In this document: in pieces, positions 16,861-27,331 of the stretch
Layout: each line of letters starts with the position of its first letter
Numbering within the stretch: the first letter of the stretch is position 1
Assembly: GCA_030432315.1 (NCBI GenBank)
Contig: JAUIHM010000018.1
Location: forward strand, 1-44,064
From: Alphaproteobacteria bacterium
GTDB lineage: Bacteria; Pseudomonadota; Alphaproteobacteria; Rhodobacterales; Rhodobacteraceae
DNA: 44,064 nt
Reading direction: 5' to 3'
Translations under genes and position numbers: made by a program
The notes under the pieces: model-generated
Seen by the model: only the letters and a program-made list of their open reading frames with translations
Database searches by the model: none
Told to the model about the DNA's origin: nothing

Positions 16861-18170
16861 CCGGCAATACTCCGGGCAATGGACGGGGCAAGGGCGCTTA
16901 CCTCTTTCAGAACGCCACCAAGATCGATGCCGGTCAGTTCCCGGTTTCTCACAACCTGGCGGCCTCCCACGTATACGTCACGGACGTCGGATTTCGTACA
17001 GGAATATATGATATGCGTAAGCGGATCGAACATCGGCACCGCATGAGGCCGGTCGATGTCGATCACGATCATGTCCGCGAGCTTGCCCGGTTCCAGCGAT
17101 CCGAGCCGGTCACCGACCCCCAGTGCGTCGGCTCCGGCCTGGGTAACCATCTTCAGGGCCTGTCCGGTGGTCACCGCGTCAGCCTGCAGGGTGAACCCCT
17201 TGTGCAGCGTTGCCGCGAGCCTGAGCGCCAGCCACATGTCGAGATCGTTGCCGGAGATCGCCCCGTCCGTGCCGAGGGTGACGCGTACGCCCGCCGCCAG
17301 CATCGCCGGAATGCGGGCGATGCCGCTGGCGAGCTTGAGGTTTGACACCGGGTTGTGCGCCACGCTCGCGCCGCTCCGCGCCAGGATCGCGATTTCCTCG
17401 TCATCAATCCAGACGCAGTGGGCAAGGACGGTGCGCGTGTCGAGCAGGCCGAGCTGGTCGAGATGGCGGATCACCGATCTGCCGTAACGGGCGCTGATGT
17501 CGGCCACCTCGGCGCGGGTCTCGGCGGCATGGGTCGACCAGAGCGCGTCGTGTCGATCGGCGAGGTCCCGGGACGTGCGCATGCTCTCCGGTGCGACGGT
17601 ATATGTGCCGTGCGGAAAGGTGCCGGGCAGGATCAGCTCGTGACCGCCGAATTCGTCGAAGAACGCCGTCGCGTCGGCGATCCTTTGTTCGGGGCTGCCG
17701 CCGTCGACGCCGGGACCGTCGATGAAAATGCCCCCGGTTGCCACCCGCATGCCGAGTTCGATTCCGGCAAGGGCAGTCTGGCGCGGGTACCAGAACATGT
17801 CCATGACGCTGGTCACGCCGCCGAGCAGCAGTTCCGCCAGGCCGAGGGCTGCGCCGAGACGCACCGTCTGCGGGGTCAGGATCGCGCCTTCGGCCTTCCA
17901 GACCGTCTGCAGCCAGGGTTCAAGGGCGAGGTCTTCCACCAGCCCGCGAAACAGGCTGTCGGCCGCATGGCAGTGGGTGTTGATCAGGCCCGGCATCAGG
18001 ATGGCACCGCCAATGTCATGCACGTCGCGGGCGGCGGTGCCGATCTCTCCAGCGCTGCCGATCCGGACGATGCGCCCGCCCTCAACCGCCAGTGCGGCAC
18101 CGTGCAGCACCGTTCCGGCCGCGTCAGCAGTCACCAGCGTTGCGTTCGTGACGATCAGATCTGCGGTCAT
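16857..18170 (-). CDS. Amidohydrolase of the TRZ/ATZ, MTA/SAH deaminase type
   Basis: The 437-residue metal-dependent deaminase has an N-terminal composite sandwich domain (ADLIVTNATLVTAD), LMPGLINTHCHAADSLFRG with the metal ligands H66 and H68, THAAE, the HCVWID segment, HNPVSNLKLASG, and LGTDGAISGNDLDMW carrying the catalytic Asp. LEPGKLADMIVID closes the fold. The sequence is closest in style to 5'-methylthioadenosine/S-adenosylhomocysteine deaminases and related guanine or oxoguanine deaminases; the exact substrate cannot be settled by eye. Coupling to a 6-oxopurine nucleoside phosphorylase favours a nucleoside substrate (6-aminopurine nucleoside to inosine form, then phosphorolysis). The ATG at 18170 marks where homology begins. 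Confidence 0.85.
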   Translation of the reverse strand: MTADLIVTNATLVTADAAGTVLHGAALAVEGGRIVRIGSAGEIGTAARDVHDIGGAILMPGLINTHCHAADSLFRGLVEDLALEPWLQTVWKAEGAILTPQTVRLGAALGLAELLLGGVTSVMDMFWYPRQTALAGIELGMRVATGGIFIDGPGVDGGSPEQRIADATAFFDEFGGHELILPGTFPHGTYTVAPESMRTSRDLADRHDALWSTHAAETRAEVADISARYGRSVIRHLDQLGLLDTRTVLAHCVWIDDEEIAILARSGASVAHNPVSNLKLASGIARIPAMLAAGVRVTLGTDGAISGNDLDMWLALRLAATLHKGFTLQADAVTTGQALKMVTQAGADALGVGDRLGSLEPGKLADMIVIDIDRPHAVPMFDPLTHIIYSCTKSDVRDVYVGGRQVVRNRELTGIDLGGVLKEVSALAPSIARSIAG

Positions 18171-18559
18171 TGCGCCATCCGTATTGCTTCTGCGAAGGGG
18201 TCGCATGTTGCGTGCGCGGGTGTCAACTGGAGGGTGAGTGGTATTTCCATAGGATCGCGCGTATCGCTCCGGATGCGGCGCGCGGCGGCATAAATCCGCT
18301 GCATCACGTCGACAGACACACGCATTGCGACAACATTCCGCGACCATATCGCGTTACCGTTGCCCCGATGGCGGCAGTTTCGGCCCGATCCGGCGCCGGA
18401 CGGGATAAATCTTGTTGCCCCATGCTGCGTCTGCTAGGCAAATGGTTAACGGTCGGCGCGTTCCGGTCGGAACCGGGATGCCAGGGGGGTGATCCGGGTG
18501 GCTGAATTGCCCGAACGGCGCGTCTTGCGTCGATTTGTGTCCGTTTGCAGGGGGCCGTC
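18171..18559. other. Divergent intergenic region, amidohydrolase and acyltransferase
   Basis: A gene-free stretch of about 390 bp. It holds a possible rightward promoter, TTGTTG (18412-18417) with a 17-bp spacer and a weak -10 TAGGCA (18435-18440), and a small perfect palindrome GTTCCG-GT-CGGAAC (18460-18473) just downstream of it. The leftward promoter for the deaminase operon must also lie here but I could not place it. Confidence 0.4.
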
Positions 18560-20440
18560 ATGAAATATCGCCCGGAGGTGGACGGGCTTCGCGCGGTTGC
18601 GGTGGTTCCCGTCATCCTCTTCCACGCCGATTTTCACTGGTTCCGCGGCGGTTTCGTCGGGGTCGACGTGTTCTTCGTCATCAGCGGCTATCTGATCGGC
18701 TCAATCATCCTCGAGCATCTGCGGGCCGGCGATTTCTCGCTGATGGATTTCTACGAGCGCCGGGCCCGCAGGATCCTGCCGGCGCTGTTCCTTGTCGTCG
18801 CGGTCTGCGTGCCGCTCGCCTGGATAACGCTCTCGCCGCTGGCGCTGAAGGAATTCGCCCGCAGCGTCGCGGCGGTGCCGATATTCTCCTCCAACATCCT
18901 GTTCTGGCGCGAAAGCGGCTATTTTGAACGCGCCTCCGAATTCAAACCGCTGCTGCACACCTGGAGTCTGGCGGTGGAGGAGCAGTTCTACCTGCTGTTT
19001 CCCCTGTTTCTTGCGGCGCTGTGGCGCTGGGGGCGCCGCCTGCTGGTCCCCGCGCTGGTTCTTGCCGCGCTGATGAGTTTCGCCCTCGCGGAATGGGCCA
19101 GCACCCGCTACGCCTCAGCCGCGTTTTTCCTGCTGCCCAGCCGCGGATGGGAACTGCTGTGTGGCGTTCTGGTGGCTCTGCGCTGCATCGGCGCCCCGGA
19201 GGTGCCGCGCGGCAGCCAGATGGCGGGCCTGGCGGGCCTGGCGCTGATCGCCCTTGCCGTCGTGCTCTATGACCGGGACACACCCTATCCCGGGATCTAC
19301 GCGGCGGTTCCGGTCCTCGGCACCTGCCTTGTGCTGCTCTACGCCAGGGCCGGCACCTTTGCCCATGGGCTGCTGTCGATCCGTGCCCTGGTCTTCCCGG
19401 GCCTGATCAGCTACAGCGCCTATCTCTGGCACCAGCCTCTGTTCGCGTTCTATCGCGCCAGCGACGTCGCCCCGGTCACGACGCTGTCGATGCTGGGGCT
19501 TGCGCTTCTGTCATTCGTTCTGGCCTGGGTGACGTGGAAATACGTCGAAACCCCGTTCCGCAGAGGCGTGTCGGTTCCCTCCCGCCGCATTCCGGTGCTG
19601 GCCCTGTCCTTCGGGGCGCTGCTTGTGGTGTTCGGTGTCACCGGATCGGTCAGCAACGGTTTTGTCGGGCGCTACACCGGGATCAAGCGGGACATCGCGG
19701 AGGCGGAGTTTACCGGCGGCTCCTATGTGGTCCGGCGCTTCGATGCCCGGGTGAACGCGCCGTTCGATCCGGCTGATCCGGCAACCAGGGTGGTGCTGGT
19801 CGGCGACAGCTATGCCAAGGACCTGATCAACGCTGTGTACGAGGCCGGCGAGGACCGCGCATTCCAGTTCTCAAGCTTCTACATCCCCGCCGAATGCGGA
19901 AATCTCGACGTGACCGCGGATTTCTCCGCACATATCGAGACGGAGCGCGGCATCGACTGTTCGGTGTTCCGCCGCTATGGCAACGACGACCTGGTCGCGC
20001 GGCTGCAGGAGGCCGATGAGGTGTGGCTGGTCTCGAGCTGGCGCGACTGGCAGGTACAGTATCTGCCGGAGACGATTTCCAGTCTCGAAACCGACTACGG
20101 CCTGCGGGTTCTTGTGTTCGGTCGCAAAAACTTTGGCTACATCAACATTGCCAGGCTTCTGCATCAGCCCGAGGCGGAACTGCGCACCCGGCGAAACGAA
20201 CTTGCCCCCTATCACGTCGAGACCAACCGGCACATGAAGGCGCTGCTGGATCCGCGGCATTTCGTCGATGTCTCCTGGCTGCTCTGCCGGTCGGAAACCC
20301 ACTGTCCGGTGCTGACCCCCGACGGGGCGCTGATCTCCTATGACGGCGGCCACCTGACCAGGGCCGGGGCGGCGGAACTCGGTCGGGCGCTGCTGGAGAC
20401 GCAGCAGACCGGCCTGCGTGTGGCTGCATCCGCAAGGTAG
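18560..20440 (+). CDS. OafA/YrhL-type acyltransferase with SGNH domain
   Basis: This 626-residue integral membrane protein probably O-acylates surface polysaccharide or peptidoglycan. Residues 1 to about 360 form the acyltransferase-3 domain: YRPEVDGLRAVAVVPVILFH, FVGVDVFFVISGYLI, the catalytic-region LLHTWSLAVEEQFYLLFP with H133, and about ten hydrophobic helices. After a junction near residue 375 comes a periplasmic SGNH hydrolase-like domain with VVLVGDSYAKDL (S417) and the C-terminal DGGHLT with H598, which transfers the acyl group. The ATG at 18560 is preceded by CAGGGGG. It stands alone, away from the polysaccharide genes at 29-39 kb, so its target is not given by context. Confidence 0.92.
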   Translation: MKYRPEVDGLRAVAVVPVILFHADFHWFRGGFVGVDVFFVISGYLIGSIILEHLRAGDFSLMDFYERRARRILPALFLVVAVCVPLAWITLSPLALKEFARSVAAVPIFSSNILFWRESGYFERASEFKPLLHTWSLAVEEQFYLLFPLFLAALWRWGRRLLVPALVLAALMSFALAEWASTRYASAAFFLLPSRGWELLCGVLVALRCIGAPEVPRGSQMAGLAGLALIALAVVLYDRDTPYPGIYAAVPVLGTCLVLLYARAGTFAHGLLSIRALVFPGLISYSAYLWHQPLFAFYRASDVAPVTTLSMLGLALLSFVLAWVTWKYVETPFRRGVSVPSRRIPVLALSFGALLVVFGVTGSVSNGFVGRYTGIKRDIAEAEFTGGSYVVRRFDARVNAPFDPADPATRVVLVGDSYAKDLINAVYEAGEDRAFQFSSFYIPAECGNLDVTADFSAHIETERGIDCSVFRRYGNDDLVARLQEADEVWLVSSWRDWQVQYLPETISSLETDYGLRVLVFGRKNFGYINIARLLHQPEAELRTRRNELAPYHVETNRHMKALLDPRHFVDVSWLLCRSETHCPVLTPDGALISYDGGHLTRAGAAELGRALLETQQTGLRVAASAR

Positions 20441-20475
20441 CTGAGGCCGCGATGGTGCAGGGGATTGTCCGGGCT

Positions 20476-23205
20476 TCAGCGGGACGCGGCATGCGCCGCC
20501 GCCATTTCAGCCGTTGGCAGGCCAATCCGAAACGTCGCGCCGGGCCCGCCGGGCAGCAGCACCAGCGAGCCGCCGAGATTGCGCATGATCTCGCGGCTGA
20601 TCGGCAGGCCAAGCCCGGCGCTCCCGACGATGGTCTTTTCCCCCAGACGGGCAAATTTCTCGAAGATCTCCTCGCGGCGGTCCGGCTGCACGCCGGGACC
20701 GTTGTCGCTGACGTCGATATACGCGCCGACGGCATCGTTTCCGGTGGTGATGGTGATCTGCGGGGTTGTGCCGCGTCCGTATTTCACTGCATTGGAGATC
20801 AGGTTGATGATCACCTGGGCCAGCCGGTCAAAATCCGTATCGACGCTGATGCAGGGATCGGGGATCACGGTTTCGATGCGGATGCCGGAGGTGCCGATCA
20901 GGCCTTCGCTGCTGGCAATCGCCCTTTCGATCACCTCCGCGAGCTGCACCGGAGCGATGTTGAAGGTCGCCCGGCCGGATTCGAGGAAGGACAGGTCCAG
21001 GATTTCATCCAGGAGCCGCGTCAACCGTACGGATTCGTCGCGGATGATGCGCAGGAAGCGCTTGGCGTCCTGGTTCGATACGTCGTCCATGTCGCTGAGC
21101 AGTTCCGCGAACGACCGGATCGAGGTCATCGGCGTGCGCAACTCGTGGCTGACCTTGCTCAGAAACGCGTCCTTCATCGCGTCCATGTGCTTGAGCTGGG
21201 CATTGGCGTCCCGCAGGGCCCGCGCGGTGTTTTCCAGTTCCGACGACTGATGTTCCAGCCGGCGTTTGGCCTCGATCAGCTGTGAGGTTTCGTCGGCGAT
21301 GCGCATCAGCCCGGCGACGGTGACGTTCCACTGACCGGCCACCTGGCCGACCAGTTCATGAGCCGAAGCGGCACCGACCGATCCGGCCAGTTCCCGTTCC
21401 AGCGCCTGGATCAGCCGGTCATTGGCCTCCGGAAGGCCGACCACCTTGCCCTGGGCCCGGGTTTCGACATCGAACAGGCGGTTGGCGGCGTCGAGACCGA
21501 GAATGCGGCTGGCCAGGTGGTAGAGGTCGCTGGTGCGGGCATTGCGGGCCACCGGTGCGGCGGCGGTGTCCGGCGAGCGGAATACGTCGACGAACTGCCG
21601 CGCCTGGACCCGTTCCAGCGGCTGCGCCGAGGACAGCAGCGATCCGCCGACGAACAGGCCGATGTTGACGCTCATGCTCCAGAACATCGAATGCACCAGC
21701 GTGTCCATCCCCTCCAGGCCGAACAGCGCCTGCGGCCGCAGCACCGACAGGCCGAACGGTCCGGAGGCGATCACCGTCTCCGAGAGCAGAAAGCCGCCCT
21801 CGAAACTCGGCAGCAGGAGGGTATAGGCCCAGAGCAGGAACCCGGCACCGATCCCGGCCAGCGCACCGACCCGGGTCGCACCCTGCCAATAGAGCCCGCC
21901 GATCAGCGCCGGCGCGACCTGGGCCATGCCGGCAAAGGATATCAGGCCGATGGCTGCCAGCGCCCGCGGCTCGCTGACGGTGAAATAGAGATAACCGAGG
22001 ATCAGAATGGTGATGATCGAAACCCTCCGGCTGGTCAGCAGCACGCCGCGCACGTCGTCGCCGGTGGTCTGGATGTTGCGGTAGCTGATCCAGATCGGCA
22101 AAACGATGTGGTTGGAGACCATCGTCGACAGGGCAATGGTGGCAACGATCACCATCGAGGTTGCCGCCGACAGACCGCCGAGAAACGCCAGCAGGGCAAT
22201 GCCGTTCTGCCCCGCCGCCAGCGGCAGGGTAAGCACGAACAGGTCGGGGTTGGTGTCGGTGCCGAACTGCGCCAGGCCGGCGATGGCGATCGGGAAAACG
22301 AACAGGGAGATCAGTGCCAGGTAGAGCGGAAACGCCCAGGCCGCCGTTGCCAGCTGATGCTCGCTGGAATTTTCCACCACCGCGATCTGAAACATCCGCG
22401 GCAGACAGAACACGGCGGTTCCGGCGAGAAACATCAGCGTGACCCACCGCGGGGTGAACACGGTTTCGATCTGCGACAGGTTCGGCGGCATCTGGGCAAA
22501 GACCGAGGCGGGGCCGTCGTTCAGGCCCCAGACCACGAACACCCCGACCGTCAGCAGCGCCACCAGCTTGACCACGGCCTCCACGGCGATGGCCATGACC
22601 ACGCCGGTGTGCCGCTCGTTGGCGTCGATGTTTCGGGTGCCGAACAGAATGGTGAAGGCGGCAAGCCCCGCCGCGACCCAGAATGCGGTGATCCGGCCGC
22701 TGCCATCCGGTGCGTCAGCCGGCACGGCGCCGGCGAAGGCGGAAAAGCTGAGCGTGATCGACTTGAGCTGCAGGGCGATGTACGGGGTCGATCCGATCAC
22801 CGCGAGCAGGGTGACGACGACGCCCAGCGACCGGCTCTTTCCGTAGCGCGACGAGATCAGGTCGGCGATCGAGGTGATGCGCTGGGCATGGCCGATGCGG
22901 ATCAGCTTGCGCAGCAGGAAGTACCAGCCGATGAACACCAGCGTCGGCCCCAGATAGATCGGCAGAAATTCCAGTCCGCCCCGCGCCGCGGTGCCGACCG
23001 CGCCGTAAAACGTCCAGGCCGTGCAGTAGACCGACAGCGACAGGGTATAGACATAGGGCGAGTGCAGCCAGGCGGCGCGGCCCTGACCGGCGCGGCGTTC
23101 GGCCCAGAAGGCGATCAGGAACAGGAACGCGACGTACCACAGGCTGGCGGTGACAAGCATGTCGCCGTTCAGCGGTGCGCGGAGTGTCGGCTCAATGCTC
23201 TCCAT
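20476..23205 (-). CDS. Histidine kinase with sodium/solute-symporter sensor (CrbS-like)
   Basis: The 909-residue protein fuses an SSS/SLC5-type transporter domain (about 15-520, with thirteen or so hydrophobic helices; YTLSLSVYCTAWTFYGAVG near the start) to a cytoplasmic kinase. Between them is a STAC-like helical linker (about 550-640) and a coiled coil (640-685). The HisKA box SHELRTPMTS carries the phosphorylated H687. HATPase motifs follow: the N box around 794-810, DNGPGV and GSAGLGLPISREI. There is no receiver domain, unlike the hybrid CrbS of Vibrio and Pseudomonas. CrbS-type kinases control acs during the acetate switch, and here acs is the divergent neighbour. The start overlaps the small membrane gene upstream by 14 bp. 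No response regulator gene lies in the window. Confidence 0.9.
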   Translation of the reverse strand: MESIEPTLRAPLNGDMLVTASLWYVAFLFLIAFWAERRAGQGRAAWLHSPYVYTLSLSVYCTAWTFYGAVGTAARGGLEFLPIYLGPTLVFIGWYFLLRKLIRIGHAQRITSIADLISSRYGKSRSLGVVVTLLAVIGSTPYIALQLKSITLSFSAFAGAVPADAPDGSGRITAFWVAAGLAAFTILFGTRNIDANERHTGVVMAIAVEAVVKLVALLTVGVFVVWGLNDGPASVFAQMPPNLSQIETVFTPRWVTLMFLAGTAVFCLPRMFQIAVVENSSEHQLATAAWAFPLYLALISLFVFPIAIAGLAQFGTDTNPDLFVLTLPLAAGQNGIALLAFLGGLSAATSMVIVATIALSTMVSNHIVLPIWISYRNIQTTGDDVRGVLLTSRRVSIITILILGYLYFTVSEPRALAAIGLISFAGMAQVAPALIGGLYWQGATRVGALAGIGAGFLLWAYTLLLPSFEGGFLLSETVIASGPFGLSVLRPQALFGLEGMDTLVHSMFWSMSVNIGLFVGGSLLSSAQPLERVQARQFVDVFRSPDTAAAPVARNARTSDLYHLASRILGLDAANRLFDVETRAQGKVVGLPEANDRLIQALERELAGSVGAASAHELVGQVAGQWNVTVAGLMRIADETSQLIEAKRRLEHQSSELENTARALRDANAQLKHMDAMKDAFLSKVSHELRTPMTSIRSFAELLSDMDDVSNQDAKRFLRIIRDESVRLTRLLDEILDLSFLESGRATFNIAPVQLAEVIERAIASSEGLIGTSGIRIETVIPDPCISVDTDFDRLAQVIINLISNAVKYGRGTTPQITITTGNDAVGAYIDVSDNGPGVQPDRREEIFEKFARLGEKTIVGSAGLGLPISREIMRNLGGSLVLLPGGPGATFRIGLPTAEMAAAHAASR

Positions 23206-23485
23206 CGTCGTGCTCCAGCCCGGACGCCAGCCGGAAGGTGATGAAGATCAGCGTGAACCAGACACCGAACACATAGAGCAGATTGACCGGCACGCCGGCG
23301 ATCGTGCCCGCGCCGCTGACTGCATTCAGAAGCGGCGACAGCAGCAGGAACGCCCCGGCCAGCGGCACGCAGCGCGCCCGGTCCCGCAGTGCCCGGATCG
23401 AGCGGGCCCGCGCGTCGTCCTGCAGCGCGTAGCCGTCCGGGCCCAGCTGCGGCTCCGGGTCGCGGTCGGTGTCGGGCTGGGTCAT
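23192..23485 (-). CDS. Small two-helix membrane protein upstream of the kinase
   Basis: The 97-residue protein has a polar N-terminal third with many Asp and Arg residues (MTQPDTDRDPEPQLGPDG), then two hydrophobic helices, CVPLAGAFLLLSPLLNAVSG and VPVNLLYVFGVWFTLIFITFRLASG, and an acidic tail. GGAGG lies 10 nt upstream of the ATG at 23485. Its end overlaps the symporter-kinase start by 14 bp, so the two are cotranslated. Similar short proteins precede SSS-type transporters, as DUF4212 proteins do before acetate/solute symporters; whether this belongs to that family I cannot tell. It is probably an accessory subunit of the sensor. Confidence 0.75.
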   Translation of the reverse strand: MTQPDTDRDPEPQLGPDGYALQDDARARSIRALRDRARCVPLAGAFLLLSPLLNAVSGAGTIAGVPVNLLYVFGVWFTLIFITFRLASGLEHDDGEH

Positions 23486-23847
23486 CTGCGGTGCTCCTCC
23501 ACCGATTTTCCTGCTCCGGCTGCGCCGGTTTTTTCCACAGTCTAGCTGCGGAACCGCCCGGCAAACAACTGGTGGTTTCAGCCGCACGAATCCGGCGAAA
23601 CGGCATGGAAGAGGCGGCTTAGCGCGCCCCGCACGGCAATGGCCATGATCTGAGTCATTCGATTGGGAAATAAATTGTGCAGTGCAGCAATTATTATATT
23701 TTACAAACGCGCGCCAATATTTCATAAAGCTGCGCGGCAGGTGAAGATGTGACGACGCGTTGGTGCTGGCCTTCCGTCGTCCGCTCGCTTAGCCTTCGAC
23801 AGATTTGCCCGACAGGGCCCGCGAAAAACCAAAGAGTGGAAACGTCG
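23486..23847. promoter_or_regulatory. Divergent control region between the sensor kinase operon and acs
   Basis: A 362-bp gene-free stretch with an AT-rich core at about 23655-23730. On the leftward strand a perfect TATAAT lies at 23698-23693; on the rightward strand TATATT lies at 23695-23700, so the two -10-like boxes overlap. Just left of them, TGCAGTGCA (23678-23686) is a short palindrome inside TTG(23675)...CAA(23690), a possible regulator site. The acs leader would then be about 140 nt long. Confidence 0.5.
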
Positions 23848-25791
<1,944 letters not shown>

Positions 25792-25817
25792 CCGTCCCTG
25801 AACCGCAGACATGGAAC

Positions 25818-25845
25818 AGGGCGGGGCATCAGCCCCGCCCTTTCT
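25818..25845 (+). terminator. GC-rich terminator after acs
   Basis: AGGGCGGGGC (25818-25827) pairs perfectly with GCCCCGCCCT (25832-25841) around ATCA, with a short TTTC at the 3' side. It lies between the acs stop and the convergent ribbon-helix-helix gene and could serve both. Confidence 0.75.
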
Positions 25846-25908
25846 GGTTTGCGCCCCTCTGTCGGAAGTCTTGCCCTGACGGCCTGCGCCCGGGGCGGTC
25901 TGGCCTCC

Positions 25909-26133
25909 TCAGTCACTGTCCCCGTCCACCACCCGGAATTCGCCGGAGGCGGCATCGCTGTCGGGGTCGTTGAAGCCCGGTGCGATGAGGCCGCGGCGCA
26001 GCAGTTCGCGGATCGCGGCGGCACGCGACGGCATCCGGTTCTCGAAACGCCAGTCGTCAATCGCCTGCAACTCGTCGAGGTCGAGCATCAGCTGCAGTTT
26101 TTCGGTCCGTTTCGGCGGTCGCTGTTCGGTCAT
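25909..26133 (-). CDS. Ribbon-helix-helix-like small protein
   Basis: The product of 74 residues contains KLQLMLDLDELQAIDDWRFENRMPSRAAAIRELLRRGL, the strand-helix-helix pattern of the Arc/MetJ fold, with a short acidic tail. Such proteins are DNA-binding dimers or toxin-antitoxin antitoxins. No toxin gene lies next to it, so a stand-alone regulator is more likely. I chose the ATG at 26133 because similarity starts there; the open frame upstream is in the promoter region shared with dps. It is divergent from dps, 216 bp apart, and might regulate it. Confidence 0.75.
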   Translation of the reverse strand: MTEQRPPKRTEKLQLMLDLDELQAIDDWRFENRMPSRAAAIRELLRRGLIAPGFNDPDSDAASGEFRVVDGDSD

Positions 26134-26291
26134 CTCTGCGCAATATCCGGCGTTACTTACTCCACTGACATAACATACGACAGCTGCGTGGGTTCCACCA
26201 CCTGCACGCCTTCGGCAGGACACTGCCGTTACCGGGGTTGCGCCGCTTCGGTCAGCGTCATGACATGCGCAGGTCAAGTATATGAAAAAAC

Positions 26292-26319
26292 TTGATAAAA
26301 ACCGAACACTGCCTAGATA
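26292..26319 (+). promoter_or_regulatory. Promoter for dps
   Basis: TTGATA (26292-26297) and TAGATA (26314-26319) are 16 bp apart in an AT-rich patch, about 30 bp upstream of the dps start. AGGAGG at 26340-26345 gives a strong ribosome-binding site. Confidence 0.55.
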
Positions 26320-26349
26320 TCCCCGTGCACACAGATACAGGAGGCAGAC

Positions 26350-26850
26350 ATGACAAGTTCCGTTCTCAAAACCCGTCCGACCCCGGCAAAACCGCGCACC
26401 GGCATCGATTCGAAACCTGAGATCGCCAACGGGCTGACCGGGGTTCTTTCCGATACGTTCGTGCTGATGATCAAGACCCAGGGCTACCACTGGAACGTCA
26501 CCGGGCCGCTGTTCTTCCCGCTGCACAAGCTTACCGAGGAACACTACAACGACATGTTCGCGGCGATTGACGTGATCGCCGAACGGATTCGGGCGCTCGG
26601 CCACATCGCGCCGATGTCGTTCACCGACATGATCTCCCAGACCCAGCTCTCCGAGGAATCCGGTGCGCCGAACGCCGGCGAGATGGTGCGAAACCTGCTC
26701 CACGACCATGAGGCACTGGCACGCCGGCTGCGCGAACTGGCCGCCGAGGCCGCGGAACAGGGCGACGGCGCCAGCGAGGACCTAGCCAACGGCCGCATGG
26801 CCTTCCACGAACAGGCGATCTGGATGCTGAACGCCATCGTCGCCGAATGA
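26350..26850 (+). CDS. dps: Dps-family DNA-binding ferritin-like protein
   Basis: Dps dodecamers oxidise and store iron and protect DNA during starvation and oxidative stress. The 166-residue product has the family ferroxidase residues at the expected spacing: H47, H59, E63, D74 and E78, in YHWNVTGPLFFPLHKLTEEHYNDMF and IDVIAERIRALG. The N terminus contains Lys and Arg (VLKTRPTPAKPRTG), which may contact DNA. A strong AGGAGG precedes the ATG. It appears to be a single-gene unit, divergent from a ribbon-helix-helix gene. Confidence 0.95.
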   Translation: MTSSVLKTRPTPAKPRTGIDSKPEIANGLTGVLSDTFVLMIKTQGYHWNVTGPLFFPLHKLTEEHYNDMFAAIDVIAERIRALGHIAPMSFTDMISQTQLSEESGAPNAGEMVRNLLHDHEALARRLRELAAEAAEQGDGASEDLANGRMAFHEQAIWMLNAIVAE

Positions 26851-27004
26851 CCGCTGCGGCACCGTCCGCAGACCTCAAAGACGCGTCCGTGCGGGAACCC
26901 GCGCGGGCGCTTTGCGTTGCCATGAAGGGTGTCGCGCTTTTTCTTGCCAATCCGGGCCGGTCATGGTTGCAATACCGCAACTGACATCCAAACGGGGATA
27001 GAAC

Positions 27005-27331
27005 ATGACAAATTTCGCCCGCCTGACGGCACTGGGTTTTTTCGTCGGCATCGCTGGCTGTACCTCATCGCTGATGGAAGGCGCCGGCAACATGGCGACC
27101 GACGTCAAGGAAGGCGCCGAAGCGGCGCTGAGCGATTCCGGCGGCGGCTGCGGCGCCACCCAGCGGGCAGATCTGGTGGGCCAGAGCGTCACCGTGCTCA
27201 ATGACGCCGAACTGCCGGAAACCGCGCGGGTTCTGTTCCCGGGTGCCGCCGTCTCCCAGGAAGTCAATCCGGGCCGGCTCAACATCGCCATCGGCACCGA
27301 TGACCGGATTACCCAGGTCTACTGCGGCTAG
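27005..27331 (+). CDS. Lipoprotein with peptidase inhibitor I78 domain
   Basis: The 108-residue protein starts with a lipoprotein signal (lipobox IAGC; Cys at residue 19), then a polar linker. The C-terminal I78-type inhibitor domain runs GCGATQRADLVGQSVTVL, LPETARVLFPGAAVSQEVNPGRLNIAIG, DDRITQVYCG, with two cysteines likely to pair. Such proteins resemble elastase and subtilisin inhibitors and would sit in the periplasm or outer membrane. The final TAG shares the sequence CTAG with the stop of the convergent MFS gene. Target protease unknown. Confidence 0.85.
   Translation: MTNFARLTALGFFVGIAGCTSSLMEGAGNMATDVKEGAEAALSDSGGGCGATQRADLVGQSVTVLNDAELPETARVLFPGAAVSQEVNPGRLNIAIGTDDRITQVYCG

Noticed and set aside
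21358-23241. A 627-codon open frame on the plus strand opposite the symporter-kinase
   Set aside because: Extremely rich in Arg, Gln, Asp and Gly with no motif; the minus-strand gene explains the region fully.
25909-26709. The ribbon-helix-helix frame extended upstream as a 266-residue protein across the dps gene
   Set aside because: Only the last 74 residues have family character; the rest is antisense to dps and its promoter.
25909-26850. Ribbon-helix-helix gene plus dps as a toxin-antitoxin pair
   Set aside because: dps is a clear ferritin-like gene and no toxin-like gene is adjacent.
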